Assembly (NCBI RefSeq): GCF_003344625.1 | Contig: NZ_QPKJ02000007.1 | Location: forward strand, 1-64,000 | DNA: 64,000 nucleotides | DNA from: Solirubrobacter deserti | GTDB taxonomy: Bacteria; Actinomycetota; Thermoleophilia; Solirubrobacterales; Solirubrobacteraceae | Direction of reading: 5' to 3' | Part shown: positions 24,962 to 34,790 of the stretch, in pieces | Layout of the letters: every line of letters starts with the position of its first letter | Numbering within the stretch: the stretch's first letter is position 1 | Notes under the pieces: generated by a model | What the model saw: the letters and a program-made list of their open reading frames with translations, nothing else | Database searches by the model: none | What the model was told of the DNA's origin: nothing | Translations under genes and position numbers: made by a program

Positions 24962-25131
24962 GACTCGCTGGGGTCGGTGTCGGGGGTCGCCGGCGGCGGG
25001 TCGTCCGGCGGCGGCGTCTCCTGCGGCGGCGTCGGGTCGGCCGGGACGATCGGCTCGTCGGGGACGGTCGGCGTCGGGGTCTCGGGCGGGACGACCGGCC
25101 CGGTCGGGTCCGTGGGTTGCGGGACGCTCAT
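24958..25131 (-). CDS. Pro-rich 57-residue protein coupled to a sigma factor gene
   Basis: The ATG at 25129-25131 overlaps by 4 bases (ATGA) the stop of the sigma gene. The product is made mostly of Pro, Thr, Asp and Glu (PPETPTPTVPDEP pattern), with no hydrophobic core, and is probably disordered. The tight coupling and full use of the space up to the shared CTAG of the topoisomerase stop argue that it is translated. Function is unknown; a small regulator or tail of the sigma operon is possible. Confidence 0.55.
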   Translation of the reverse strand: MSVPQPTDPTGPVVPPETPTPTVPDEPIVPADPTPPQETPPPDDPPPATPDTDPSES

Positions 25132-25937
25132 GACTCCACCTTCATCGAAGATCCGTAGGCGTACAGCTTCTCCAGCGAGGAGCGGATGATGCGCGACACG
25201 TGCATCTGCGAGCAGCCGACGACCTCGGCGATCTCGGACTGCAGGAGGTCTTCCTGGAAGCGCAGGCGCAGGATCTCGCGGGCGCGCTCGTCGAGGATGC
25301 CGGTGAGGCGCTCGAGCGTGACGCCGGCTTCGACCCGGTCGAACTCCTCGTCCTTGACGCCGATCAGGTCGCCGGCGGACGCCGAGTCGTTCTCCTCGTC
25401 GTGGACGGGCGCGTCCAGCGAGCGCACGGAGCGGCCCTCGGTGGCCTGCATCGCCTCGACGATCTCCTCGGGCGAGCGGTCCAGCCGGTCGGCGAGATCG
25501 GCGACCGTCGGCTGACGGCCCAGTTCGCCCCACAGCTTCTCGCGCGCCTCTTCCAGCGCGAGGCACAGCTCCTGCAGGTCACGCGCGGGACGCACGTCCC
25601 AGGTCGAGTCGCGGAAGTAGCGCCGGAGCTCGCCGAGGATCGTCGGCACGGCGTAGGAGGAGAACGCCAGGCCGCGTTCGGGATCCCAGCGGTCGACGGC
25701 CTTCACGAGGCCGACGGAGGCGACCTGGATGAGGTCGTCGAGGGGCTCGCTCGCGCGCCGGTAGCGCAGGGCCAGTGAGCGGGCGAGCGGCATGTAACGC
25801 TCGATCAGCTCCCCACGCGCGCGCTCGTCGCCCTTCTGGACGAGCCGCATGAGCCGCTGGTCTTCGCGCTGCCGCTTGGCACGGTCGATCGGTGTGGCCG
25901 GGGAGCGGGGGCGGTCGGCCGTCGGAGTCGAAGCCAT
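25128..25937 (-). CDS. SigB/SigF-family RNA polymerase sigma factor (second paralogue)
   Basis: The ATG at 25937 (269 residues) is preferred over an upstream TTG. Region 2 includes 'SEPLDDLIQVASVGLVKAVDRWDPERG' and 'FSSYAVPTILGELRRYFRD'; region 4 ends with 'SEIAEVVGCSQMHVSRIIRSSLEKL'. It is clearly paralogous to the factor at 4669-5529. Two genes upstream on the same strand encode a STAS protein (26410-26745) and a DUF2294 protein, but no kinase. A GGGTAC box at 25950-25955 lies 13 bases upstream, which would fit self-activation. Confidence 0.92.
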   Translation of the reverse strand: MASTPTADRPRSPATPIDRAKRQREDQRLMRLVQKGDERARGELIERYMPLARSLALRYRRASEPLDDLIQVASVGLVKAVDRWDPERGLAFSSYAVPTILGELRRYFRDSTWDVRPARDLQELCLALEEAREKLWGELGRQPTVADLADRLDRSPEEIVEAMQATEGRSVRSLDAPVHDEENDSASAGDLIGVKDEEFDRVEAGVTLERLTGILDERAREILRLRFQEDLLQSEIAEVVGCSQMHVSRIIRSSLEKLYAYGSSMKVES

Positions 25938-25949
25938 CAATGTGCTTCG

Positions 25950-25970
25950 GTACCCCAGGTGCGTGAAAAC
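25950..25970 (-). promoter_or_regulatory. SigB-like elements upstream of the 25128 sigma gene
   Basis: On the minus strand GTTT (25970-25967) and GGGTAC (25955-25950) are both present, but the spacer is only 11 bases, shorter than the usual 14-17. The -10 hexamer may be real with another -35. Confidence 0.3.
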
Positions 25971-26012
25971 CAGCCTGAGAGCACGTCGTTCGTTCGTTTG
26001 CGGACAGGGCCG

Positions 26013-26396
26013 TCAGTTTTCAGGGGCAAGCACGAAGATCTCGAAGGCCCGTACCGGCTCGAACACGATCTGGCTGTGGTAGCCGACGACGCGGCGTCCG
26101 GTGAGCTCCTCGACGGCACCGATCGCGGTCGGTCCGACGGTCTCCTGGAACGTCAGCCGGTACTGGCGCACGAGGTCGTGCTTGCCGGCGGCCAGCAGCG
26201 TCTCTTCGTTGCGGGTGAGGCCGCCTTCCATGACGATGAAGATGTACTCGTCCTCGATGTAGGCCTTGGCCGCCTCAGGTCCGCGCCCGTAGTAGCGCTT
26301 CTTGAGGCCGACCATCGCGTTGGCGAGCGCGGCGCGCAGGGAGCCAGGGGCCTGTCCGCCTGCCGCCTCGATCAGTTCCTGGGCATGATCGGGCAC
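26013..26396 (-). CDS. DUF2294 domain protein
   Basis: The 127-residue protein has the DUF2294 pattern, with 'LANAMVGLKKRYYGRGPEAAKAYIEDEYIFIVMEGGLTRNEETLL' and a C-terminal 'VGYHSQIVFEPVRAFEIFVL'. The family is small, soluble and of unknown function, and often found near sigma or stress genes in Gram-positive bacteria. Here it lies between a STAS gene 13 bases upstream and a SigB-type gene downstream, so a role in that stress circuit is a fair guess. Confidence 0.8.
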   Translation of the reverse strand: MPDHAQELIEAAGGQAPGSLRAALANAMVGLKKRYYGRGPEAAKAYIEDEYIFIVMEGGLTRNEETLLAAGKHDLVRQYRLTFQETVGPTAIGAVEELTGRRVVGYHSQIVFEPVRAFEIFVLAPEN

Positions 26397-26409
26397 GTTG
26401 TCGGCGGCT

Positions 26410-26745
26410 TTACCCGGCGACGAAGGTGAAGTATTCGTGCAGCCCGGTGAGCGTGAACAGCCGGGCGATGCGGTCCTCGCCCTGGATCAGTGCGAGGTCG
26501 AAGCCGTCGCGGTTGGCCGCGTTGTTCCAGCGGGTGAGCAACGTGATCCCGGTTGAATCCATGAAGCTGAGCCCGCGCAGGTCGACGACGATCTGCTTGG
26601 CGCCGCCTCGGAGCAACTCATCGAGTAGGTGCTCCACGTCGTCCACCGTGCTCATGTCGAGATCGCCCTCGGGGCGGACGGACGCCGTCCCGTCGAGGTG
26701 GCTCACCTCACAGCGGAACGGTTTGGGGGCGAAGTCGTCGGGCAT
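26410..26745 (-). CDS. STAS-domain anti-sigma factor antagonist
   Basis: The 111-residue STAS domain carries 'LRGLSFMDSTGITLLTRW' with Asp63-Ser64-Thr65-Gly66; Ser64 is the likely phosphorylation site. The N-terminal strands 'GTASVRPEGDLDMSTVDDVEHLL' fit RsbV. It precedes the DUF2294 gene by 13 bases and the sigma gene by about 470, suggesting one transcription unit in which an antagonist is made with its sigma factor. The kinase must be elsewhere. Confidence 0.88.
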   Translation of the reverse strand: MPDDFAPKPFRCEVSHLDGTASVRPEGDLDMSTVDDVEHLLDELLRGGAKQIVVDLRGLSFMDSTGITLLTRWNNAANRDGFDLALIQGEDRIARLFTLTGLHEYFTFVAG

Positions 26746-26967
26746 CGGGCGGAAATCCTCGGGTGGTGCGCGCTCGGAGGCCGCTGGTCGCCCCGGAAGT
26801 GGAGCCGGTCAGTCCGTCCTCGTGAGGTTCCGCCTGCCCGTGCCCCCGCGGGGAGGCGCGCGCCTGCGCGGCGGCCACTCTAACCGCTTAGGCGGTTGTC
26901 CGGGGGCGCAGTCACCACTGTGACGGGGGGTTTGGGATCCCGCCGGACCTGGTACGACAATCGCTGC

Positions 26968-28029
26968 ATGCCGGACGCGACGGTCAACCGCAAGCTTCGA
27001 GCCGGGATGGAGGGGCGGCCGGACACGACGCGACCGGCCGGCGCCGGCCGCTCGCTGCTCGAGCTGGACCCTGAGCTCGGGCAGCTGCTGACCGACGAGC
27101 GCCGGGCCGCGGCCGAACGCGAGCTGCGGGTGCGGGTGACGACGTTCCCGGTCGGTGAGTGGGACGGCGGGCGGCTCGCCGACGCCGATCCGACGCACCT
27201 CGGCCTCCTCGTCGTCGAAGGCGTGCTGGCTCGCGAGGTCGTGCTCGGCGACACCGTGAGCACCGAGTTGCTGGGGCCGGGTGACATCGTCCGCCCCTGG
27301 CACATCGAGGGCCCGCCGGAGCTGCTGCCGGTGGCGGTGCGCTGGAACGCGCTCGCCCCGATCCGGCTCGGCCTGATCGACCGCCGCGCCGCCGCCGTCA
27401 TCGGGCGCTACCCCGAGGTGTCCGTGGTGATCGTCGACCGGCTGTCCGAGCGCGCCCAGCGGCTGTCGGTCACGCAGGCGATCTCTCAGCTCAACCGCGT
27501 CGACCGCCGCCTGCTGGCGCTCTTCTGGCACCTCGCCGAGCGCTGGGGCCGGGTCGCGCGGGACGGCATCGCGGTCCCGCTGGTGCTCTCTCACCGGCTG
27601 ATCGGCGAACTGGTTGGTGCGCGGCGCCCGACCGTGTCCACCGCGCTGGCCGAGCTCGCGCGCGACGGGCAGCTGGTCCGCCGCGACGATGGCACGTGGC
27701 TGCTCACCGGCGACCCGGTCGCCGTCCCGGCCGAGAGGGCGGCCGAGGTCATCCGCCAGCGCCGCCGGCTGATGCCCACGCCGGCGGAGCCGGTTGTGGC
27801 CCAGGCCACGCTGAGCGCCGTCGCCGAACCTGCGCACGAGCGGATGGCGGAGCTGCGTGGATCGATGGACGCTGCCTGCGCCGTAGCGGCCGAACACCGG
27901 CGCGCGTTCGACGCGATCCGGGCCGAGACGTCGGCGCTGCGCGAGCGCACGACCGAGCTGCGCGACCGCCGCTCCGACCACGTCGAGCGGCATCGGGCCG
28001 CCGCCGCGGGCCCGCGCGAAGACGGTTAG
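26968..28029 (+). CDS. Crp/Fnr-type transcription regulator (second paralogue)
   Basis: ATG 26968 gives 353 residues; the frame reaches back to 26896, but those residues are Gly/Thr-rich and unlike the paralogue. The order is a variable N-terminus, a diverged sensor domain ('HLGLLVVEGVLAREVVLGDTVSTELLGPGDIVRPW'), the dimer helix ('VTQAISQLNRVDRRLLALFWHLAERWG') and the winged HTH ('LVGARRPTVSTALAELARDGQLV'). A C-terminal tail of about 110 residues is Arg/Ala/Glu-rich and helical. It is about half identical by eye to 18158-19051. Ligand and targets are unknown. Confidence 0.83.
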   Translation: MPDATVNRKLRAGMEGRPDTTRPAGAGRSLLELDPELGQLLTDERRAAAERELRVRVTTFPVGEWDGGRLADADPTHLGLLVVEGVLAREVVLGDTVSTELLGPGDIVRPWHIEGPPELLPVAVRWNALAPIRLGLIDRRAAAVIGRYPEVSVVIVDRLSERAQRLSVTQAISQLNRVDRRLLALFWHLAERWGRVARDGIAVPLVLSHRLIGELVGARRPTVSTALAELARDGQLVRRDDGTWLLTGDPVAVPAERAAEVIRQRRRLMPTPAEPVVAQATLSAVAEPAHERMAELRGSMDAACAVAAEHRRAFDAIRAETSALRERTTELRDRRSDHVERHRAAAAGPREDG

Positions 28030-28304
28030 ACCTCGTCGGCGCGCCGGCGTTCGGCGAAGCCGCGCTCGTGGTCGGTGTGCAGCTTCTGCAGCTCGGCCGC
28101 GCGCCGCTGCGTGCCTTCGGCGGCACGATGCGCGTCCGCCTCGCGCTCGTGGGTCCGGCGAGCGATCGCGTTCGGCGCCTCGGTCGCCTCTTCCGCGGCC
28201 CGCACGGCGCGTTCGGCGGCGCTGCGCGCGCGGGAGCGGGCGTGCTCGGCTCGTTCGAGCGCCTCGAGCGCCTCGAGCGCCCGTTGCTCGTGGTCCGGAC
28301 CCAT
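28026..28304 (-). CDS. Small Ala/Arg/Glu-rich helical protein
   Basis: The start chosen is ATG at 28302-28304, 5 bases after the stop of the upstream CheR-PAS gene. The 92 residues are nearly all helix-forming ('EQRALEALEALERAEHARSR...AAERAVRAAEEA') with a likely coiled coil from 5 to 80. No motif for a named family is visible. The stop overlaps the convergent Crp-type gene by 4 bases (TTAG). It is probably the last gene of the CheB-CheR operon. Confidence 0.6.
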   Translation of the reverse strand: MGPDHEQRALEALEALERAEHARSRARSAAERAVRAAEEATEAPNAIARRTHEREADAHRAAEGTQRRAAELQKLHTDHERGFAERRRADEV

Positions 28305-28309
28305 GGGGC

Positions 28310-30171
<1,862 letters not shown>

Positions 30172-30175
<4 letters not shown>

Positions 30176-31146
30176 GCGGCGGGCTCATGCTCGGCGGCCA
30201 GCACGCGACGGATGATCGCAGCCCGTTCAGCTGCCTCCCGCGCGCCGGCCGCGAAGCTCGTGCGGGTGCGCTGGTGGGTGGTCGCGCGACCCGCCAGGCG
30301 CTGCAGCAACTCGGCCCGCTCCTCGAGCACCTCGAGCGCCGTCCACAACGCGGCTTCGACCGAGCTGCCCTGCGCCTCGACCCTCGCCTCCTCCGAGTAG
30401 GCGTGCCCGACGCGGCCGCGGTAGCGCACGAGCTCACCCTCGCGCAGCTCCCAGAGCGCGCCGCTGCACTCCGGGCAGGTGAAGCCGGTCGCGGGTCCTT
30501 CCGGACGGATCGGACCGTCCAGGACCTCGGCGGGATCGGGTTCAGGCGACTCCGGGGTCTCCTCGGTCTCGACCTCGACACGCGTGGCGGCCAACCGGTC
30601 GGCGAGCGCCCGGATCGGCAGGACGGCGTCGGGCGTCGTCGCCGCGAGCGCCGCCGACGGCATCCCGGGAACCAGCGCGTCCTCCGGATGCTGCACGAGC
30701 ACTTCGCCCCCGCCGAGCTTGACTGCGACCGCTCCGGCGGCGCCGTCGTCGAGCGCCCCCGAGAGCACCACGGCCGCGCCGCGCTCGCCCCAGGCGCGGG
30801 CGATCGAGCGGAACAGCGGGTCGGCGGCTGGGCGCGAGCCGTTCTCTTTCGGGCCGCGGCTGAGCTCCACCCGGTCCTCGCGGACCAGAAGGTGATGGTC
30901 GGCGGGCGCCACGTAGATGCTGCCCGGCCAGAGCGCCATGCCGTGCTCGGCCACGACGGCGCTCAGCACCGTGTCGCGATCCAGGATCGGCGCCAGGAGA
31001 CTGCGGCCGGTGGGCGGGATGTGCAGCACGATGCACACCGCCGCATCGAAGTCCGCCGGAAGGGCGCTGACGACCGTGCGCAACGCCTCGACGCCTCCCG
31101 CCGACGCGGCGACGCCGATCACCCGGCTCGGGAGCGTGTGACCCAC
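30172..31146 (-). CDS. CheB-type methylesterase domain protein
   Basis: A GTG at 31146 gives 324 residues; the frame extends to 31221 but upstream codons look non-coding. Residues 8-190 are a CheB methylesterase with the catalytic Ser in 'GVAASAGGVEAL', His in 'VLHIPPTGRSLL' and Asp in 'LSGALDDGAAG'. There is no receiver domain. The C-terminal part has a zinc-ribbon-like 'CPECSGALWELREGELVRYRGRVGHAYS' and a helical tail, as in CheB proteins paired with CheR-PAS partners. It is translationally coupled to the CheR-PAS gene. Confidence 0.87.
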
Positions 31147-31205
31147 GCGTCGGACCCTACGCCGATCGGACTGAATCGCGCTCGGCACGGGTAAGCAAAC
31201 GCGCG

Positions 31206-31376
31206 ATGATCTCCACTTCACGCTGCTCCCACTGTCGCTCGACGGTCACCCGCGACGACGCGGCGTGCCCGCGGTGCGGACGCCCGCCGCGGCGGCTTGA
31301 TCCCGCCGCGGTCAGGTCCGTGATGGCGCGGACGGGCGGGCGCCTGCGGCGCCCGGCCCTCAAGCGGAGCCGCTGA
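31206..31376 (+). CDS. 56-residue zinc-ribbon protein
   Basis: ATG 31206 to TGA 31374-31376 encodes 56 residues with two CxxC pairs ten residues apart (CSHC, then CPRC followed by Gly), the signature of a minimal zinc ribbon, and a basic C-terminus. GGGTAA at 31189-31194 lies 11 bases upstream of the ATG, as in the other near-leaderless SigB-like units. No Shine-Dalgarno is visible. The gene runs against the convergent DUF892-type gene and overlaps its end by 17 bases. Confidence 0.5.
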   Translation: MISTSRCSHCRSTVTRDDAACPRCGRPPRRLDPAAVRSVMARTGGRLRRPALKRSR

Positions 31377-32187
31377 GCTCTCGCTGCGCGGCTTCGAGGA
31401 CCGTCACCCGGCGGCGGTGACGGCTCTCGTAGTCGCGCACGGCGCCGGCGTGCTCGCCGTCGAGGCGGTCGACGATCGCCTCGGCGGTGTCGTCGTCGTA
31501 GCCCTCCCACGGCGGCTCGCCCGTGAGCTGGTCGCCCTTCTCGATCACGGCGCGCCGGTTGCGGTGCGCGCGCTCGTAGTCGAGGACGAGGGCGAGCTCG
31601 GCCTGAGTGAGGTCGCTGAGGCGCGCGACGACCTGGCCCGCGTTGAGCTCGTCGTAGTCGTCGATGGGGAAGGTCGCACCGGTCTCGGTCCGGCCGTCGG
31701 CGGCGAGCGTCGGGATCAGCGCACGCAGGTCGGCCAGCATGCGCTCTTCCTCGGCGCGGTGGCTGCGAGCGAGCTCGGCGATCTCGTCCTCGCCGAGCTG
31801 CGTCGCGAGCGCCTCGATCGCGTCGTAGGTGGCGATCTCCAGCGCCTCGGTGGCGCACTCGTCCTTGGCGTTCTTGAGCTGGCGCTCCTCGACGCTGGTG
31901 CCGCCGCGGACGAGGTCGAGCGGGCCCTTGGCGAGGGTGAGGGCCTGGCCGACCACGGTCTCGGCGAGGCCGAGCGCGAGGTTGATGACGTTCGTGCCCG
32001 GCTCGGTGGCGTGCTGGGAGAGCGCCGCGGCGTGCTGGCGGGTCTCGCGCAGGTGGCGCTCCAGCAGCGTTCGGTGGTCGCCGCGCGGGGTCATCGCGAT
32101 GTGTGCGGCGAGCGTGGAGACGAGGGCGCGTTCGGTCGCGAGCGCCTCGTGCAGGTACCGGTTCAGGCGGTCGTAGTCGTTGGCCAT
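31360..32187 (-). CDS. DUF892/YciE-like helical protein with extra C-terminal domain
   Basis: The 275-residue protein begins like ferritin-like DUF892 proteins of the YciE/YciF group ('LNRYLHEALATERALVSTLAAHIAMTPRGDHRTLLERHLRETRQHAAALSQH'). Its middle helix 'CATEALEIATYDAIEALATQLGEDEIAELARSHRAEEERML' keeps the His/Glu pattern. About 100 residues at the C-terminus ('YDELNAGQVVARLSDLTQAEL...') resemble a second helical module. Members are linked to oxidative and osmotic stress. Metal binding is not proven. GGGTAG (32102-32097) sits 10 bases upstream of the ATG without a good -35. Confidence 0.75.
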   Translation of the reverse strand: MANDYDRLNRYLHEALATERALVSTLAAHIAMTPRGDHRTLLERHLRETRQHAAALSQHATEPGTNVINLALGLAETVVGQALTLAKGPLDLVRGGTSVEERQLKNAKDECATEALEIATYDAIEALATQLGEDEIAELARSHRAEEERMLADLRALIPTLAADGRTETGATFPIDDYDELNAGQVVARLSDLTQAELALVLDYERAHRNRRAVIEKGDQLTGEPPWEGYDDDTAEAIVDRLDGEHAGAVRDYESRHRRRVTVLEAAQRELSGSA

Positions 32188-32218
32188 GTGGAAGGCCTAC
32201 CCGGATAACGTCTGATCG

Positions 32219-33118
32219 GTGCCCCAACCGAAGCGTGTCGAGGTCTCTGTGGGCGACGTCACGGTGTCGCTCTCCAACCTCGAGAAGGTGATGTACCCGC
32301 GTGCCGGGTTCACCAAGGGGCACGTGATCGACTACTACACGCGGATCACGCCGGTGCTGCTCCCGCACCTGCGCGCGCGGCCGCTGACGCTCAAGCGCTA
32401 TCCGAACGGGGTCGAGGACACGTTCTTCTACGAGAAGCGCTGTCCGTCGCACCGGCCGGACTGGGTGCGGACGACGGCGGTGTGGTCGGGCCGTAACGAG
32501 GGTTACATCGACTTCTGCGTGTGCGAGGACCTGCCGACCGTGGTGTGGCTGGCGAACCTCGCCGACCTGGAGCTGCACACGCCGATGGCGCGGGCGCCGG
32601 AGATGGACAACCCGACGATGGTGGCCTTCGACCTCGATCCGGGGCCGCCGGCGACGATCGTCGAGTGCGCGCGGGTGGCGATGGAGCTGCGGCGCTCGTT
32701 CGAGTACTTCGGGCTGCAGGCGTTCCCCAAGACGTCGGGGTCCAAGGGGATGCAGGTGTACCTGCCGCTGAACGTCCCGGGGGTCACCTACGAGGACACG
32801 CGGACGTTCTCACGCGGGCTCGCGGGCGTGCTGCTGCGGCGCATGCCGGACCTGATCGTGGGCGACATGAACAAGGAGCGCCGGCGCGGGAAGGTGTACG
32901 TCGACTGGTCCCAGAACGACCGCCACAAGACGACGGTCAACGTCTACTCGCTGCGGGCGATGGAGCGGCCGACGGTGTCCACGCCGCTGACCTGGGACGA
33001 GGTCGAGGACATGAGCGAGCCCTTGTCCTTCACGTCGGGTGAGGTGCTGGAGCGGGTGGAGCGGATGGGCGACCTGTTCGCGCCGGTGCAGACGCTCGAG
33101 CAGGAGCTGCCGCGGTAG
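32219..33118 (+). CDS. LigD polymerase-domain protein (PolD-type primase-polymerase)
   Basis: GTG start, 299 residues, full length for a stand-alone LigD polymerase domain. Visible motifs are 'SNLEKVMYPRAGFTKGHVIDYYTRI', 'VAFDLDPGPPATIVECA' (metal-binding DxD), 'PKTSGSKGMQVYLPL' and 'VYVDWSQNDRHKTTVNVYSLR'. In the SGSKG motif the usual His of the polymerase active site is Gln. Actinobacteria such as mycobacteria have similar stand-alone PolD proteins that add nucleotides in repair. The gene is divergent from the DUF892-type gene, 31 bases away. Confidence 0.88.
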   Translation: MPQPKRVEVSVGDVTVSLSNLEKVMYPRAGFTKGHVIDYYTRITPVLLPHLRARPLTLKRYPNGVEDTFFYEKRCPSHRPDWVRTTAVWSGRNEGYIDFCVCEDLPTVVWLANLADLELHTPMARAPEMDNPTMVAFDLDPGPPATIVECARVAMELRRSFEYFGLQAFPKTSGSKGMQVYLPLNVPGVTYEDTRTFSRGLAGVLLRRMPDLIVGDMNKERRRGKVYVDWSQNDRHKTTVNVYSLRAMERPTVSTPLTWDEVEDMSEPLSFTSGEVLERVERMGDLFAPVQTLEQELPR

Positions 33119-33565
33119 CTACGCGCCCGGGCCGGCGTGCGCCCGGACGTCGCGGGCGGTGAGCTTGGCGCCGCACGCCATGCAGGTGCGGTGCGCGTCC
33201 AGCGTGCCGCCGCAGTCCTTGTGGGTGAGGATCACGGGCGGGCCGTCGGGGGCATAGTGGCGGTCGCCGAACTGCATCAGCGTGATCAGGACGGGCCATA
33301 GGTCCAGGCCCTTCTCGGTCAGGCGGTACTCGAAGCGCTGGGGGCGCTCCTGGTAGGCGACCTTGATCAGCACGTCCTCGTCGACCAGGCGCTGCAGGCG
33401 CTGTGTGAGGACGTTGCGGGCGATCTTCAGGCCGTCGGCGATCTCGTCGAAGCGCCGGTGGCCGAAGTAGATCTCGCGCAGGATCAGCACGGTCCAGCGC
33501 TCGCCGACGAGCTCGAGCGTCTTGGCGACGCTGCAGTTCTGGCCCTCGTAGGTGCGTCCGAGCAT
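33119..33565 (-). CDS. HxlR-family regulator with C-terminal zinc ribbon
   Basis: ATG 33563-33565 gives 148 residues. Residues 8-100 are an HxlR-type winged HTH ('CSVAKTLELVGERWTVLILREIYFGHRRFDEI', 'ARNVLTQRLQRLVDEDVL', 'YRLTEKGLDLWPVL'). The conserved Cys11 is a redox sensor in some relatives (HypR, YodB). The C-terminal 30 residues hold two Cys pairs ('HKDCGG', 'CMACGAKL') that may bind zinc. Divergent expression with the small gene at 33644 suggests that it controls it. Confidence 0.85.
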   Translation of the reverse strand: MLGRTYEGQNCSVAKTLELVGERWTVLILREIYFGHRRFDEIADGLKIARNVLTQRLQRLVDEDVLIKVAYQERPQRFEYRLTEKGLDLWPVLITLMQFGDRHYAPDGPPVILTHKDCGGTLDAHRTCMACGAKLTARDVRAHAGPGA

Positions 33566-33643
33566 CGGCTTGCGTCCGAGAGTAGCGTGATGCAACGCGG
33601 TCGTCGATGTTACGCGGCGGCGCGAACGAGGTACCGTCCTGGC

Positions 33644-33826
33644 ATGGACCTCGAAGAGCGCACCCTCGAAGACACCATCTCTCAGACGTGCGCCGTCTGT
33701 GGCGCGACGCTGACCGAGGCGGAGATCAAGGACGCCCGCGAAGTCGGTGGGCCGTTCCTGTGCACCGTGCACGCCGCCGAGGAAGCGCCCGCGGACGAGA
33801 TCGCGTCCGACGTCGAACCGGACTAG
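33644..33826 (+). CDS. 60-residue Cys-rich small protein
   Basis: ATG 33644 opens 60 codons. The product carries 'TCAVCGATLTEAEIKDAREVGGPFLCTVHAAE', a CxxC...CxxH arrangement that fits one small zinc site, with acidic ends. It lies 78 bases from the divergent HxlR gene, and its stop shares CTAG with the convergent WYL gene. No family is recognised. Confidence 0.6.
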   Translation: MDLEERTLEDTISQTCAVCGATLTEAEIKDAREVGGPFLCTVHAAEEAPADEIASDVEPD

Positions 33827-34746
33827 GCCTCCAGCAGCCGCTCCGCGAGCCGTCTCACGGCGGCTCGGAGCTCGTCCGGCGCGACGATCGTGAACGAGCA
33901 GCCCGCGCCCGCCAGCAGGCCGGCTGCCCAGTCGAGCGAGTCGGCGCGCATGCGCAGCGTCACGCCTTGGTCGTCTGGTTCCAGCTCGGCCAGCGTCGGC
34001 GGGAAGCGCCTGACGGCTTCTTCGTGGCTGGTGTCGAGGTGGACGATGACCTCGTGCGCCCAGGGCACCCGCGCGAGCTGGCGGCTCACGAACGCGGTGG
34101 CGTCGAAGCCGGGCGGCTTGGGTGCGCCGGCGCCCAGGAGGGTCACGGTGCCGATGCGGTCGGCGCGCAGCACGCGTTGTTGGCCGCGCTGGTGGTCGAA
34201 GGCGGCGACGTACCAGCGGCCCTGGTGGGCGACCACACCGTGCGGGCTCAGCTCGCGCGTGGTCTCGGTGCCGGTGGAGTCCACGTAGGTCGTCGCGACC
34301 CGACGGCCACGGCCCGCCGCGTCGGCGAGCGCGAGGAGCGTCTCGCCGTCGGGCGGCGCGGCGTCCACGTCACCCGTGAAGCCGAGGATCTGTTCGAGCG
34401 ACTCGACGCCGCGCCGCAGCGGGTCCGGCAGCACGCGGCGGACCTTGCGCAGCGCGCTCTCGGCCTCCAGACCGAGCCGGCGGGCGGCGAGCAGGCCCAG
34501 GGCGGCCGCGGCGGCCTCGCCGCTGGTGAACATCAGCGGCGGGACGCGGAAGCCCGGCTTGAGGCGGTAGCTGCCGCCGCGGCCCCGTTCGCCCTCGACC
34601 GGGATGCCGAGCTCGCGCAGCGCGACGACGTCGCGGCGCACGGTGCGCACGTCCACCCGCAGCCGCTGCGCGAGCTCCGGCCCGGTCGACGCCCCGTGGT
34701 CCTGCAGGGCTTCGAGGAGAGCGAGAACACGAGCCGCCTTCGACAT
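33823..34746 (-). CDS. WYL-domain transcription regulator
   Basis: The 307-residue protein has an N-terminal HTH_11 domain ('ALLEALQDHGASTGPELAQRLRVDVRTVRRDVVALRELG', 'GERGRGGSYRLKPGFR') and a WYL domain (about 140-210, 'ELSPHGVVAHQGRWYVAAFDHQRG'), then a WCX-like C-terminal part ('VIVHLDTSHEEAVRRFPP'). WYL regulators sense ligands such as single-stranded DNA or nucleotides and often act in DNA damage or phage defence. The divergent gene 34791 begins 44 bases away and is a possible target. Confidence 0.9.
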   Translation of the reverse strand: MSKAARVLALLEALQDHGASTGPELAQRLRVDVRTVRRDVVALRELGIPVEGERGRGGSYRLKPGFRVPPLMFTSGEAAAAALGLLAARRLGLEAESALRKVRRVLPDPLRRGVESLEQILGFTGDVDAAPPDGETLLALADAAGRGRRVATTYVDSTGTETTRELSPHGVVAHQGRWYVAAFDHQRGQQRVLRADRIGTVTLLGAGAPKPPGFDATAFVSRQLARVPWAHEVIVHLDTSHEEAVRRFPPTLAELEPDDQGVTLRMRADSLDWAAGLLAGAGCSFTIVAPDELRAAVRRLAERLLEA

Positions 34747-34790
34747 TAGAGGACCAATCCTGCCCTGTTTACCGCGTAGCGTCCAGGCCC

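Noticed and set aside
26410..26418. GGGTAA near 26410 as a promoter -10 for the DUF2294 gene
   Set aside because: The hexamer is the Gly codon and stop codon of the STAS gene; no -35 is visible, and the genes are 13 bases apart and likely co-transcribed.
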